Assembly: GCA_014529385.2 (NCBI GenBank) | Contig: CM043967.1 | Coordinates: 133,416,682 to 133,480,681, forward strand | Direction: 5' to 3' | DNA length: 64,000 nt | Source: Adiantum capillus-veneris | Lineage: Eukaryota > Streptophyta > Polypodiopsida > Polypodiales > Pteridaceae | Shown here: piece by piece, positions 32,317 to 43,620 of the stretch | Numbering within the stretch: the stretch's first letter is position 1 | Layout of the letters: each line of letters starts with the position of its first letter | Position numbers and translations under genes: made by a program | The notes under the pieces: generated by a model | Database searches by the model: none | The model's input: only the letters and a program-made list of their open reading frames with translations | What the model was told of the DNA's origin: nothing

Positions 32317-32856
32317 CTCCTCGCCACGGGCACGAATAGCTGCTCGCGTAGAGATCGCGGCCGTTTTTTTTTTTTTTGTTTTCGTTGCTCTGCCAGAAAA
32401 AGAGAGAGAGAAAACGTTGGCTGATCTGTTGCCTTATTTATCAGATGGCTGCCCACTTATTAAGTGGGCGGTCGGTCACCTTTAAAAATGGTATGAATCT
32501 GTCCAAAAACTCAATAAAACCTTATAAGTTAAAAACAATGCTTTCACAGCACTTCCCAGGCATCCCTGGATGCAATCACATGCACAGTTGCAATGCAGAC
32601 ATAGATTTCCTCGCGAGAAAGCATCTGCTTTCCCGAAAGGCAATCCCGCTTTCTCAAAGAGCATCTGTTTTTCCTCAAAGTTTCCTTTGAACCCATCTTC
32701 ATTCAAGTGCTTGCGTTTTCCTTGTGCACAATTCTAACACAGTTCGGAATTTCCTCCTGACTATGAATATTCCCTTTCCGATGTACCCGTCATCCACCTT
32801 GTGACGCATCAAGAATACCCCCAACCTAGTCCTTTCCTACCGAATTTACGGTACAA

Positions 32857-33365
32857 TGTCACAAAGTGATGACGTGGCGGACAGCAGAAACCCTAATTTC
32901 TGCAAGAAACCCTAATTTCCGAAAATCGCGGAGGCTAAAAATAAAATAAAATGATGAGCGACGCAAATTTTGCTTTTTCTCTACAATATGAGAAAGAGAG
33001 AATGCTTTTGCTTTCAAGTTTTGACTCTCTATGAGAGAGAGAGAGCAATTGCTTTTGATTTGAAGCTTTTGGGGCTCTGCTTTTGGGCATCCCTTGTAAT
33101 CTTTAAATTAGTGGTGAGGGCCTCACTTCTCAGAGCATCTGGACGCAGAGTCTGAGAGTGAAACCCTAACCGCTCTCTTGTACTTTGATGATTAATTAAT
33201 ACAAAAAGAAATACCGAAAGGGGCGCTAGTCTTTGGGGCCAATATCTCTAGGCACGGAACTCCGCCGGGCCAGTGCAAATCTATTGTGATCTGTGAATTG
33301 TTTTGAAGTGGTTATTTGGTGCTGTCGTGGTCGATTCTTGACTTGGAGTGTCCAAGTCTGTTACA
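32857..33365 (+). repeat. X 5' LTR
   Basis: 509 bases. Contains GAAATACCGAAAGGGGCGC followed by TTTGGGGCC (33208-33241), a block shared with P and Z LTRs. Confidence 0.92.
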
Positions 33366-33366
33366 G

Positions 33367-33378
33367 TGGTATCAGAGC
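33367..33378 (+). promoter_or_regulatory. X primer-binding site
   Basis: TGGTATCAGAGC one base after the LTR. Confidence 0.93.
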
Positions 33379-33433
33379 ACGGCCGATTTCTCTTCTACGG
33401 GAAATCCGATCCCCGAATTTTTCTTCCGCGGCA

Positions 33434-34930
33434 CCTATGGCTTCAAGCAATGATTAGTCGACTCCCTCTGCATCTGGAGTTGCGGGCTGGGATCACAACG
33501 AAGATTCTGACAGAGAGTATGGCCCGCCTCGGCCTACTCAAGCGGAGCAAAGAGAGATGACGCGTCGTCAATTGATCAGGCGATGCAACAAAGATGATGC
33601 TCAATTTTGCCAAGGATCCGAAGATGGCAAAATATATGAAGCAGACCTCTTTGGAAGAGGTACAGATGGAGTGGCAGAGAACCACAACACCACTCCCGAA
33701 ACCCGCTCTCAAGAAACCTTTTTGCCTCCAAGGAATATACGGAGAAGGAACTGGAGAACGTGGTTTATGCACGGATTGCTCAGCTTTTCGACGTGCAAAA
33801 GAAAGGCAAAAAGCACGGCAAAAAGCAGAAGAAAGGCATTGACTTCCCGGGATATTTGGGTCGTCGGTCGACATTTGACAAGGCAAAGAAACAGAAGAAG
33901 CGTGTTCGATTTGAAGGAGTACCCAGTTCTTCTTCTGATAGTTCTTCTAGCTCCTCGGACTCGAGCGAAGAAGACACGAAAAGCAAAAAGCGAAGCCAGT
34001 AACAACGCTTCGGAAAGGGCAAGAAAAAGGCAAAGAAGGCTACATCTCGCCCAGAGACTGACAGTTCTACTGAGGACTCGTCTACAGACAGCTCAGATTC
34101 CGATGACGGAAAGTTTTATGCGAACAAGAAGAATTTTTACAAAGCCAACGAGTATGACTTTCTCGAAGATAAAAGCAAGAAAGTCCGAGAGTTTAAGGAA
34201 GGTGGCCACTCGATCAAGTTTGATACTTTTCAGGATACTCAGATGCTTCGAAGGCTTTGTCTTTTATACAGTAGTTTGACATCGCTTTCGCGGGAGGATG
34301 CTATTCAGAGCACTCTAAGATTCGGAGAGCTACCTCTTACCTTAAGGGGAATGCTCGTACTTGGTGGTCCACGCTTCTATTAAGCAAGACAGTGCCAGTT
34401 ACATGGCTGAAATTCAAGAGGCTTTTTATTTCTTCTTGGTTGACTCAAGAGTTTGAACGAGATATACGAGCTGCTTGGAACCATCTTCGGATGACCAAGA
34501 GTGATACAGTAAATACTTACTGTGAAAGATTCTGGAGCTCTTTCTACCCTCTTCTTCATTCAAGAAGATCTTGTTCAGAGAACAGATTGAACGGTTTACC
34601 TTGGGTCTACCTACAGAGATCCGAGATCACTGCTTGGAATAGAAGTCAGCTTCTATTTAGGAGTTGATGAGTCATGCGAAGCGGGGCTTTGCCATTCACT
34701 CTGGCAGTCTGACCTACCCCACAGATGAGGCCATGACACAACGAGCCGAACAGACTTCTGGGAATGAAAGTAGAAAGAAAAAGAGCAACCCAGAGAAAAA
34801 GGATGCATGACCCAAGCTTACTCCTGAGAAGAGAGCTCGCTTCATTAGAGAGGGGAAGTGCTTTGGATGCGGGGAACATGGACATATCTCCGCGAAGTGC
34901 CCTAAAAAGGCACAGAAAGAACAGAATGAT
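33434..34930 (+). pseudogene. X gag
   Basis: Heavily frameshifted. Visible pieces are FAKDPKMAKYMKQTSLEEVQ (33600), a long Lys-rich then Ser/Asp-rich linker (33780-34110: GVPSSSSDSSSSSSDSSEED), the retrotransposon gag core (NARTWWSTLLL and TWLKFKRLFISSWLTQEFER near 34350-34470) and a canonical knuckle CFGCGEHGHISAKC (34859-34900). The order and the WW...F..F core identify gypsy Gag. At least five stops or shifts break it. Confidence 0.85.
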
Positions 34931-35089
34931 AAAGACGACGACAGGTCTGAGAGTTCGAGAGCAGCTGAGGAATGTGGCAGAAAAGGCAGATAGAAAAGCA
35001 GAACTGGTACCACATGGCGTGGGACCTGAACCGAATAAAATGAATGAAAGTACAAACTTTGCCGCTTTTGGGGCAAAGTAAAGGATCAG

Positions 35090-35383
35090 GAAGCTCTTTT
35101 GAAGGAGCCAAGGCCAACTTCTTTTCACTTGGAATTGGCGGCTCGATTTGGAAATACGCCCAACAGACTGACGCCACAGGCGGTGGTAGTTCTACTGGCA
35201 TCCGGATGGGATGTTGCCATTACATCGAGCATTGGCAAACTTTGTTTGCAATGTCAGGTGTGTTCAGGGCACGTGAGTGACGTTCTACTCGGGATCCCTT
35301 GGTACCACAAGAACTACGCCGTGGTTGACTACCGGGCCGAGAAAGCAACTTTGATAAATGGAGGGCTTAGAGATTGTACTTGA
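35090..35383 (+). pseudogene. X protease remnant
   Basis: The frame 35099-35383 ends VSDVLLGIPWYHKNYAVVDY, the typical C-terminal block of gypsy proteases. The active-site D-[ST]-G that should precede it by about 60 residues is not intact (VVVLLASGWDVAITSS). Confidence 0.75.
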
Positions 35384-35497
35384 TGAACTTCAGTTTCTTA
35401 CTCATTCTTTTGGGAGAGAACTGAACGCTGGATAAAGGTTGAATATGTTTTGACCTGATCAAAAGAACGCCAAGATTTTTCTCCACACTCATGCCGA

Positions 35498-36199
35498 TTG
35501 CTTTTCAGAGGGCCTGAAGATCAAACCATTGATCTGATATTGGGAAGCATGCCACCGAATCGGCCACCTTACCTTGTGAGCCGAGTACAGAATGAAAATA
35601 TTATGAACCGAGTGAAAGACCTCTTGGAAAAGGGTCTTGTCCAACCTAGTACTTCACCGTATTGCTCTCCAGTGTTGTTGGTTTTGAAGAAAGACGGATC
35701 TTGGAGAATGTGCATCGATTATAGCACTCTCAACGAAATCACCATCAAGAACAGATTTCCGATTCCTAGGATCGATGATATACTCGACAAGTTACAGGGA
35801 TCCTCGTGCTTTAGCAGGATTGACTTGAAGAGTGGATATCATCAGATCAGGATAGCGCCAGGAGATGTCTACAAGACTGCTTTTCGAACGACTTTTGGGT
35901 TATTTGAGTTTTTGGTGATGCCTTTTGGCTTAACCAATGCTCCTGCGACATTTAACCGGATGATGGACAGGATTTTTCGAGAGTACAGGCTATTTGCTGG
36001 CACTTTCTTTGACGACATCATTGTTTTCTCCAAGAATGAGGCAGAACACGGAGATCATCTGCTTCAAGTCTTTCAGGCATTACGAGATCACACGTTAGTG
36101 ATTAATGCAAAGAAAAGTGAATTTTTCCTACCAGAGATACACTTTTTGGGACACATTGTGTCAGCACAGCAGAAGTGCAAATGGACCCGGCCAAGATAG
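35498..36199 (+). pseudogene. X reverse transcriptase
   Basis: 233 codons with all RT blocks: [77 protein letters not shown], and catalytic GTFFDDIIVFSKNEAEH (F-F-D-D). Ends with FLGHIVSAQQ, then a shift into the next frame at about 36175. The catalytic core is undamaged. Confidence 0.93.
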
Positions 36200-36672
36200 A
36201 GACTATCCGTGATTGGCCCGATTTGAGGAATGTCCATGAAGTTAGAAGCTTCTTGGGACTGTGTTCGTACTACAGGCGGTTCATACGAAAGTTTGCAGAG
36301 GTTGCTTCCCCTTTGCATACCTTGACACAGAAAGGAGTACCTTTTTCGTGGGGACCCACAGAGGTGACTGCCTTTCGGATATTGAAAGAGAAATTGACTA
36401 CGGGACCTATTTTGACTTTGCCGGACTTGCAGAAGTCATTTGAAGTATATTGTGATGCTTGTGGTCGTAGTCTGGGTGCGGTCTTGATGCAAGAAGGCCA
36501 TGTCATAGCTTACGAGAGCCGTTTGTTCTCTAGGCCGGAGATGACAGCACAGATTTATGAGAAAGAGCTTTTGGTGGTTATCCATGCTCTTACTCAGTGG
36601 CGGCATTACCTACTCGGAGCGGATTTCACTGTCTTTACAGACCATCAGAGTTGGCGCTACTTCTTGTCATAG
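36175..36672 (+). pseudogene. X connection and RNase H
   Basis: Carries MDPAKIETIRDWPDLRN, VRSFLGLCSYYRRFIRKFAE, then RNase H blocks FEVYCDACGRSLGAVLMQEG, YEKELLVVIHALTQWRHYLL and VFTDHQSWRYFLS, then TAG at 36670-36672. The next frame segment continues in phase, so this is a nonsense change. Confidence 0.92.
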
Positions 36673-36693
36673 AAGCAGCTTTCGGAAAAGCAG

Positions 36694-37588
36694 ATGCGGT
36701 GGGCGAACATCTTGTCACAGTTCCACTTCCAGATTGTCCATGTGCAGGGACAGAAGAATATGGTGGCAGATGCTTTGTCTCGGAAACCGTTGGTTTTGGC
36801 TATTTCCGCGATACATCATAGGAGCTTCGAGGATATGGTCGATCAGTATGCCACAGATACATATTTTGCAGATATTTTCACACGGCTACGGGATGGGGAG
36901 ACAGTAGCTGGATACTCCCTTCGGGAAGGCTACTTGATGAAACAGACTATGTTGTGCGTTACACAGCCGTTGAGAGATAAGGTTATGACTGAATGCCACT
37001 GTCCACCTTTTACGGGTCACCGCGGCATTGCTACCACCATGAAAGGGGTAGAGAGATACTTCTTTGGGCCGAGACTCAAAAAGGATGTGGAAGAGTTTGT
37101 GCGCAGTTGCTTGGTATGCCAGAAGGTCAAGTTTGACAGGCATAAGGCACAGGGATTGTTACAGTCTTTACCCATACCCACCCACCCCTGGGAAAGTATT
37201 GCAATGGATTTCAATTTTGATCTCCCGAGAACACAAAATGATCACGATGATTTTCCGATTACATAGCACGTCTGGGACGATTGTCTCCGACAGAGACCCC
37301 AAATTTATGAGTTTGTTTTGGAAGGCAATTTGGGAGAACATTGGCACGCAGTTGCAGTTCTCGTCATCGTTCCACTTGCAGACTGACGGGCAATTTGAGA
37401 TTGCCAATTCAGTGATTTTAGATTTATTGAAGTCTTGTATCTCGGATCAAAAGACTCAATGGGAAAAGAACTTACCTTTGGTGGAATTTGCCTACAATAA
37501 CACGATACACTCTTTGACGGGGAAGACGCCATGTGAGATTGTTGAAAGTGCTGCGAAGGTTCCATCCTTCCTGAGCACGAAAGATTAG
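36694..37588 (+). pseudogene. X integrase with small core deletion
   Basis: 36694-37266 carries LSRKPL, the zinc finger (CHCPPFTGHRGIATTMKGVE, CLVCQKVKFDRH) and the first Asp (PWESIAMDFNFDLP), then closes. The next frame resumes GTIVSDRDPKFMSLFWKAIW (second Asp) and QTDGQFEIANSVI with the catalytic Glu region. Bases between the two Asp blocks are missing, so the DDE core is broken. Confidence 0.9.
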
Positions 37589-37599
37589 ATATTTGAAGC

Positions 37600-38158
37600 G
37601 CATAAATATTCGCAAGATTTGAATATGGCTTTTGCCAAGGTTCGCGAGACTTTGCAGGAGTCTCAAGAACGATAGAAAAAGCCAACGGATCGCCATCGTT
37701 GCGACTTGAAACTGAAGGAGTATGATTGGGTGCTCTTACTTTTGAGAAGGCACGCCTAAGAAAGAAAAAGGGAAAGGAGAGGCTTTTTCCAAAGCTTAGT
37801 ATGTGATACTACGGACCTTTCCAGATTACTGAAAAGATTAATGATGTCTCCTTCCGATTGGAACTGCTAGATACTTGGAGGATTCACAATGCATTGCATG
37901 TGAGTCTCTTGAACCCTGTTAAGGGTGATATGCCTGATGATGGGGAGCCTGATGAGCAACCCGAATTGGAAGAAAACGAGAAAGTCCTTGTTCCTGAACA
38001 GATTTTGGCACATAACGATACGAAGAAAGGTAAAGTCCGAAGGCGGGTTCTTGGTTAAGTTCAAGAACTTTCCTGCATTTGATGCGAAGTGGATGGAAGA
38101 GGAGGACCTAGCAGATACTCCTCGGATTGTGAAACTTTACCTCGATGTTTTGGTTTAG
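37600..38158 (+). pseudogene. X integrase C-terminus and chromodomain
   Basis: Pieces in three frames: LNMAFAKVRETLQES-like helix, KEYDWVLLL, PFQITEKINDVSFRLELLD, WRIHNALHVSLLNPVKGDMP, then VPEQILAHNDTKKGKVRRR and, after a shift, FLVKFKNFPAFDAKWMEEED, a chromodomain pattern with aromatic and acidic positions in place. Confidence 0.87.
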
Positions 38159-38371
38159 CATAGTCTACTCCAAACGGAACCCAGAAACTCAGCTTGGCCG
38201 AAGATCTGGTGCAGTGGGATGCACAAGAGGGGAGTTACTCCGCTCCTTTGTCAACAAATGCCTCGATTTTGATACTAAAGTCACTGATGTCTCTTTGAGC
38301 TTCAGGGATACTGAGAGCTGACAGTATTCTGCTGGATGACTTTATGAAATAGAATTCCTGATTATGATACT
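38159..38371 (+). other. X 3' untranslated remnant
   Basis: Matches the start of Q's 3' region (CACAAGAGGGGAGTTACTCC) and then jumps into the LTR, defining the deletion. Confidence 0.75.
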
Positions 38372-38798
38372 GAAAATAAAATAAAATGATGAGCGACGCA
38401 AATTTTGCTTTTTCTCTACAATATGAGAAAGAGAGAATGCTTTTGCTTTCAAGTTTTGACTCTCTATGAGAGAGAGAGCAATTGCTTTTGATTTGAAGCT
38501 TTTGGGGCTCTTCTTTTGGGCATCCCTTGTAATCTTTAAATTAGTGGTGAGGGCCTCACTTCTCAGAGCATCTGGACGCAGAGTCTGAGAGTGAAACCCT
38601 AACCGCTGTCTTGTACTTTGATGATTGATTAATACAAAAAGAAATACCGAAAGAAGCGCCAGTCTTTGGGGCCAATATCTCTAGGCACGGAACTCCGCTG
38701 GGCCAGTGCAAATCTATTGTGATCTGTGAATTGTTTTGAAGAGGTTATTTGGTGCTGTCGCGGTTGATTCTTGACTTGGAGTGTCCAAGTCTGTTACA
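38372..38798 (+). repeat. X 3' LTR, truncated
   Basis: 427 bases matching 32939-33365; the TGTCACAAAGTGATG start is absent. Confidence 0.92.
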
Positions 38799-39171
38799 TA
38801 CAATCTCCTTCGCGATGCTCTATGTCACCCATCCTATGACGCATCAGAGATGTCCATTCCCAGATGGTCGGATACTTCTTCCCGATGCTCCCTGTCACCC
38901 ATCCGATGTGACGCATCAGAAGTACCCGTTCCTGGTGGCCTTACAGATATTTCCGTTCTCAGTGCTCCCGTCATTACTTTGAATGACGCACTAGGAATAC
39001 TCTGTACTCAGATGTCTCCAGTGAGAAAAACCCTTTCACTTAAAATTCCAATAATTCATTTAGAATTATTTTTCCTTGGTGTTCCAAGCGAGAAAACCCT
39101 CTCACTTATAAATCCAATAATTCATTTAGAATTATTTTTGTGTAAGATAAAGCCAACTTAGCAACACTTTT

Positions 39172-39407
39172 TCCCACCTCACGTCGATCGGCCGGCCGCT
39201 AAGTGCACGGTCCTCTCAATGAGTGAAAAGAGACACAAGGGGAGGCTGGACAAACCCTTCTTTCTTGGGATTCTTGTCACTCTTCAACAAAACACGATTA
39301 GGAATCACCAAGCCCAAGTAAACTTGGGTTCGTGCGACCGCAACCAGCAAAAAAAATTCTTGTGGTTCTTGTAGTTCTTTCCTTGAGTAATGCAGAACAC
39401 TTCCAAA
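39172..39407 (-). other. M1 untranslated leader (partial)
   Basis: Minus-strand leader sharing GGCCGGCC and TGAGTGAAAAGAGAC blocks with M2 (about 45930-46150) and N1 (about 52710-52960). Confidence 0.85.
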
Positions 39408-39419
39408 GCTCTGATACCA
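39408..39419 (-). promoter_or_regulatory. M1 primer-binding site
   Basis: Minus-strand TGGTATCAGAGC followed by TTTGG. Confidence 0.93.
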
Positions 39420-39420
39420 A

Positions 39421-39687
39421 TGTAAGGTGCAGCGGAATGAATGTTGTATTTTCTCAAGATTAGTGATCTTTATTTCTCAAGGTTCCTTTTAGTTCTTAGG
39501 GAAGGAGAGAGCCTTCCGTCTTTATGGAGGGTGCTATGATCACGAACAAAGTGAGTGGATATTGTGCGTGCAAGTGAATGAGACTGAGAGAAGGAGAGAA
39601 AAGAGATACGACACCCGAGAGGTTGTAAAACGCTCCTCTGAAGGCCCCACTCTCGTCGGCGAGAGTGGTCTAACTTTGATTGCACAA
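39421..39687 (-). repeat. M1 5' LTR, part next to the primer site
   Basis: TGTAAGGTGCAGCGG start; interrupted after GATTGCACAA by M2, continuing at 47468. Confidence 0.92.
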
Positions 39688-40968
39688 TGTAAGGTGCAGC
39701 GGAATGAATGTTGTATTTTCTCAAGATTAGTGATCTTTATTGCTCAAGGTTCCTTTTAGTTCTTTAGGGAAAGAGAGAGCTTTCCGTCTGGTAGAGTGCT
39801 GTGGTCATGACAAAGTGGGTGGATGTTGTGCGTGCAAGTGAATGAGACTGAGAGAAGGAGAGAGAAAGTTACGACACCGAGAGGTTGAAAACCCTCCTCC
39901 GAAGGCCCCACTCTCGTTGGCGAGAGTGGTCTACTTGATTGCACGAAAGAGTACAATGCGAATGCAAAGGACTGATGCTATTGGACTATGCCGATGACGA
40001 CGACGACATCGTGGCTGAAACTGGGACTGTTTATGGCTGATCTGGACTGTTTCCTACTGCTGAATTTGACTGTCCTTGAAGGGGCTGAACTGATGAAGAA
40101 AATCGCTGGTATAGCTGCTGAAAGAAAACGCTGGTTTCTAGGGTTTGCTGCGTTTTTGAAGGGGACTGTTGGTGGCTGAAAAACTGAGTCTCTGCTGCGT
40201 TTCAGGGGCTGAATCGCTGGGGATGCAAGGCTGATTTTCCTGCAGTTTCAAGGCTGGTTCTGGCTGCGTTTTTGTGACTGGAAACGCTGCTGAATTTCCC
40301 AAGCAAGGCTAGCGATGGAAGGACTTATCTGCTGCTGCCCGCTGATGGTGAGAAACCTCCAATGCTGATGGTGACTGTCTAGCGTTAGTGTCTTTGAAAA
40401 ACGCTGTTGAGAGCAGGAATAAACGCCAGGTCTATGGTCTTGCTGGCGATGATGGCTGGATGGGGAAAACGCCAGATGGGGGAGGAAGCAAGCTGTGGAC
40501 AAAACGCTGGCTGATGGGGTGTGGCCTCGCCAAGAGTAGGAGAGGTTCTTGCTGAGAGAGGGAGGGAACACCGCTGCTTGGGGAAGCCTGTTGTGCTCTC
40601 TGTTCATCTGCCAATTAGTGCTAACTTGGGTTTGCTTATAAATTAACTTACCCAATTTGCCCTACTGACTACCCAACAAAAGTCACTTAATAAATAAGTG
40701 AAAAATGTCAAAAATAGAAAAAAATGGGATAAAGTCATCTGAAAAATCCTCAAACTGACTCTGATGGAATCTGATGGAAATGCTTATGCTTATGCAAGGT
40801 GCAACCAGAGGATATGCATCTATACTGAGTGACTGGGCATGCATGGTCTACGAATAGACTCACAAAAGTGCCAGATCACTTCTAATTTAACTTGACTGGA
40901 CTTGACAGGAACCCTGCTATGGTGTAGCTTGTCCACGGACACATAGGGTTGGGATGTGTCACGTGACA
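39688..40968 (-). repeat. M2 3' LTR
   Basis: TGTAAGGTGCAG...TGTCACGTGACA. The terminal 12 bases are a perfect palindrome with a CACGTG core. Confidence 0.95.
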
Positions 40969-40985
40969 TCCCCTCCTTTTTAAAG
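40969..40985 (-). promoter_or_regulatory. M2 polypurine tract
   Basis: Minus-strand CTTTAAAAAGGAGGGGA adjoins the LTR. Confidence 0.9.
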
Positions 40986-42656
40986 TGAGGTACTGGTACC
41001 GAGCTGCATGGCTTCCTTGTAGTCTGCCAACAACTCTGGATAATCCTTGAAGAACTCTTCGTCTACCCACACCGCTTCATGGGTTCCTCGATCTTTGAAC
41101 TTTAAAAAATACTTTCGTACTTGTTTCTTCGAACCATGGCGAAACCGATGCAACAAAACTTGCTCCGGCTCCATGACCTCTGCTTCATCGATGATCTCCG
41201 GCTCCTCTTCTTCCGAAACGTCCTTTGGAGGTGTTCCCTGAAACACATTCAACCAAGAAACATGGAAAACGTTGTGCATTGACCATAAGTGAGGCAACTT
41301 TAATTTCATTGAAACCTCATTAATCTTTTTGATGACTGGAAATGGACCATACATACGAAAAGATAATTTAGGACATTTCTTTCCAACTTGCTTAAGACGC
41401 TGTTTCATAATCCGTAGATACAGCCAATCTCCTTCCTTGATCGAGACCTCCTGACGATGCTTGTTAGCATGTCGAGAATAAGATTCCTGAGCCTTGCTTA
41501 GCCGAAGCTTCACACTCTCAGAAATCTCATCCAATGACTGACTCTCAGCATTGGCATCATGCATTTGACTGACCGATCGAGTCAATAATCGGCGGCCAAA
41601 AGCTACCTCATATGGAGTTCGACCAATAGCAGAAGAGAAGGAATCATTGAGAATAGCTTGTACCAATGGGAGATAGAGCTCCCATTGAGACTGTTGATCA
41701 TGAACATAAGACTTCAACACATCAAAAGCTAACTGATTATAAATTTCCGTTTGACCATTTGACTGTGGATGAAAAGCGGATGAAAAATTCAACTTTGTGC
41801 CAAAATTTTCAAAAAGTGCACGCCAAAAGTTGGACGTAAACTTAACATCCCTATCTGAAACAATGGACTTTGGCAAACCACAGAGGGGGTACCAATGCTT
41901 TATGAACAATCGTGCAACATCCTGTGCAGTAACTATGGCCTTACAAGGAATCAACATGTAGAATTTGCTGAAACGATCAACAATAGTTAAACATTGAGTG
42001 TTCCTTGAATGCTGACTTGGTGGTAAGTTAGTCACAAAATCCATAGAGATATCCTGGAAAGGTCCCTCGGGAATAGGCAGTGGAAGCAAGAGGCCTTGCT
42101 GCTTACCCGGAGGAGCTTTCACTTTTTGACAAATAGTGCAATGTGTGACATAACTAAACACATCTTTTCGCATTTTAGGCCAATAGAAAAATCGTTCAAT
42201 CTTTTCCAATGTGGTGTTCATTCCCCTGTGCCCACCCGTGAGAGAGTCATGTGCATCATGCAATATGGCTGGCCTGAGAGAGGGAAACACACATAGACGC
42301 TGACGAAAAAATAACAATCCATCACGAATGAGATAGTTGCTGGGCCCTTGGGAAGCAAGAACCTGCAACCAATACTTACCAAACTCCGAATCTGCATACT
42401 GATTCTTCATGCTGTCGAAAGACTCACCTTGTATAGAAAATGTTGTTCTTGACTCAAGAGCTAAAATCTGTCCTTTGCGACTCAACGCATCTGCAATAGG
42501 GTTAGCTTTTCCAGGCACATACTCAATCAAACTGCCAAATTGCTCAAAAAATTGTGACCACCGGGCTTGGCGATCACTCCAATGTGCACTAGGCATAGAC
42601 TGGAGCCACTTGAGGGCTTGATGATCTGTGCGTACTCTAAACTCTCTACCATACAA
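40980..42656 (-). pseudogene. M2 RNase H end, integrase and chromodomain-like tail
   Basis: 558 codons uninterrupted, the longest intact gypsy segment here. Residues 1-45 finish RNase H (VRTDHQALKW, EYVPGKANPIADALSRK). Residues about 125-175 are the HHCC finger (LTGGHRGMNTTLEKIE, HCTICQKVK). The DDE core follows: DISMDFVTNLPP, SIVSDRDVKFTSNFW and QSNGQTEIYNQ. Then GDWLYLRIMKQRLKQ and a chromodomain-like end PEQVLLHRFRHGSKKQVRKY with VWVDEEFFKDYPELL. The frame ends just before the LTR. It inserts element DNA and may target chromatin. The frame is disconnected upstream by a TGA in SLKH*KH just before its first Met. Confidence 0.92.
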
Positions 42657-42754
42657 AAAATGCTTTCAATGCTTAAGAGAGTGAATAGACAAAAGTTCTT
42701 TATCATAAACTGAATAATTCTTTTCCGTACTATTGAGCTTCCGGCTAAGGAAAG

Positions 42755-43231
42755 CTACTGGGCGACCATGTGCTGGAGCACAGCGCCTATGGCGACATTG
42801 CTCGCATCCGTCCATACCTCAAAGGGATCATCCCAAGAAGCAAAGATAAGACATGGTGCTTCTATCACCGCAACCTTGAGAGCTGCGAAAGCCTCAATGG
42901 TTGCCTCGGGCAAGTCTACGCGTTGACGGCGAGTCTTTACCCCTTTCAAAACATCAGTCATAGGTGCAGCAATGCGTGCAAAATTCTCTATGTGCGAACT
43001 ATATGCTTGACATAAACCAAGAAAAGAACGCACATCATATGCAGTTTTGGACAAATCCCAATTACGAACCTGTTCCACCTTCGCGGGGTCTAGCTTGACG
43101 CCTTATGCAGAAATGATATAACCAAGATAAGTGACTTTAGTAAGAAAAAATTCAGACTTCTTAGCTGCAATGTACAACTGACACTCATCCAAACGAGTTA
43201 GTATCCTTTCAACATCTCTTTCATGTTGTTC
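42755..43231 (-). pseudogene. M2 RT connection and RNase H, N-terminal part
   Basis: Continues after the TAG at 43232. A TAA near 43103 splits it; 43078-42755 carries VRSFLGLCQAYSSHIENFA and VWTDASNVAIGAVLQ, then a one-base loss. Confidence 0.88.
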
Positions 43232-43600
43232 CTATGATGTAGAAAAGATAAGAATATCATCTAAAAAGATGAACACACGTACACCTACCATATTGCCGAA
43301 ACGACCTACCATGAGACGATTGAACGTACCCACGGCTCCTGTCAATCCAAAAGGCATAACAATATACTCCCATTGCCCTTGCTCGGTGTGAAAGGCGGTC
43401 TTGAAAATGTCCCCTTTGAATACCTGTACTTGATGGTATCCACTTTTGAGATCGACCTTGCTGAAAACCTTTGCCCCATTGAGCCTATCGAGGATATACT
43501 CAATGCGAGGCATCGGAAACTTGTTCTTGACGGTCATCTTGTTTAATGCCCTGTAATCAACACACAAACGAGACGAACCGTCCTTCTTGCGAACGAACAA
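43232..43600 (-). pseudogene. M2 reverse transcriptase
   Basis: Carries [48 protein letters not shown] and catalytic [13 protein letters not shown], then TAG at 43232-43234, the same codon as M1's 28817-28819. One base is missing at about 43622, just before this part. Confidence 0.92.
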
Positions 43601-43620
43601 AATAGGAGCAGCAAAAGGAC

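Larger units (their letters stand above)
32857..38798 (+). mobile_element. X: Ty3/gypsy chromodomain-type retrotransposon
   Basis: Plus-strand element, perfect TSD TACAA (32852-32856 and 38799-38803), inside Y. LTR TGTCACAAAGTG...TCTGTTACA, primer site, gag with knuckle, protease, RT, RNase H, integrase and chromodomain-like tail. The 3' LTR lacks its first 80 or so bases together with the purine tract and most of the 3' untranslated region, which the related Q copy (60970-61949) retains; the TSD is intact, so the deletion came after insertion. Shared LTR parts are about 97% identical. Confidence 0.93.
31240..39166 (-). mobile_element. Y: solo LTR of an unrelated family, split by X
   Basis: TGTCACAAACGGG...CTTAGCAACA ends with TSD CTTTT (31235-31239 and 39167-39171) and, with X removed, only about 1,980 bases. 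No primer site, purine tract or coding region is present, so it is best read as a solo LTR left by LTR-LTR recombination. Minus-strand orientation is suggested by a TATA box (32316-32308) and an AATAAA (31422-31417). Alternative: a non-coding element with LTR-like ends. Confidence 0.75.

Noticed and set aside
33709-34022. Minus-strand frames opposite X gag
   Set aside because: Antisense of the Lys- and Ser/Asp-rich gag linker; composition explains openness.
39421-40968. Two tandem LTRs as one duplicated LTR
   Set aside because: The TSD CACAA at 39683-39687 and 47463-47467 shows that the second LTR belongs to M2 inserted in M1's LTR.
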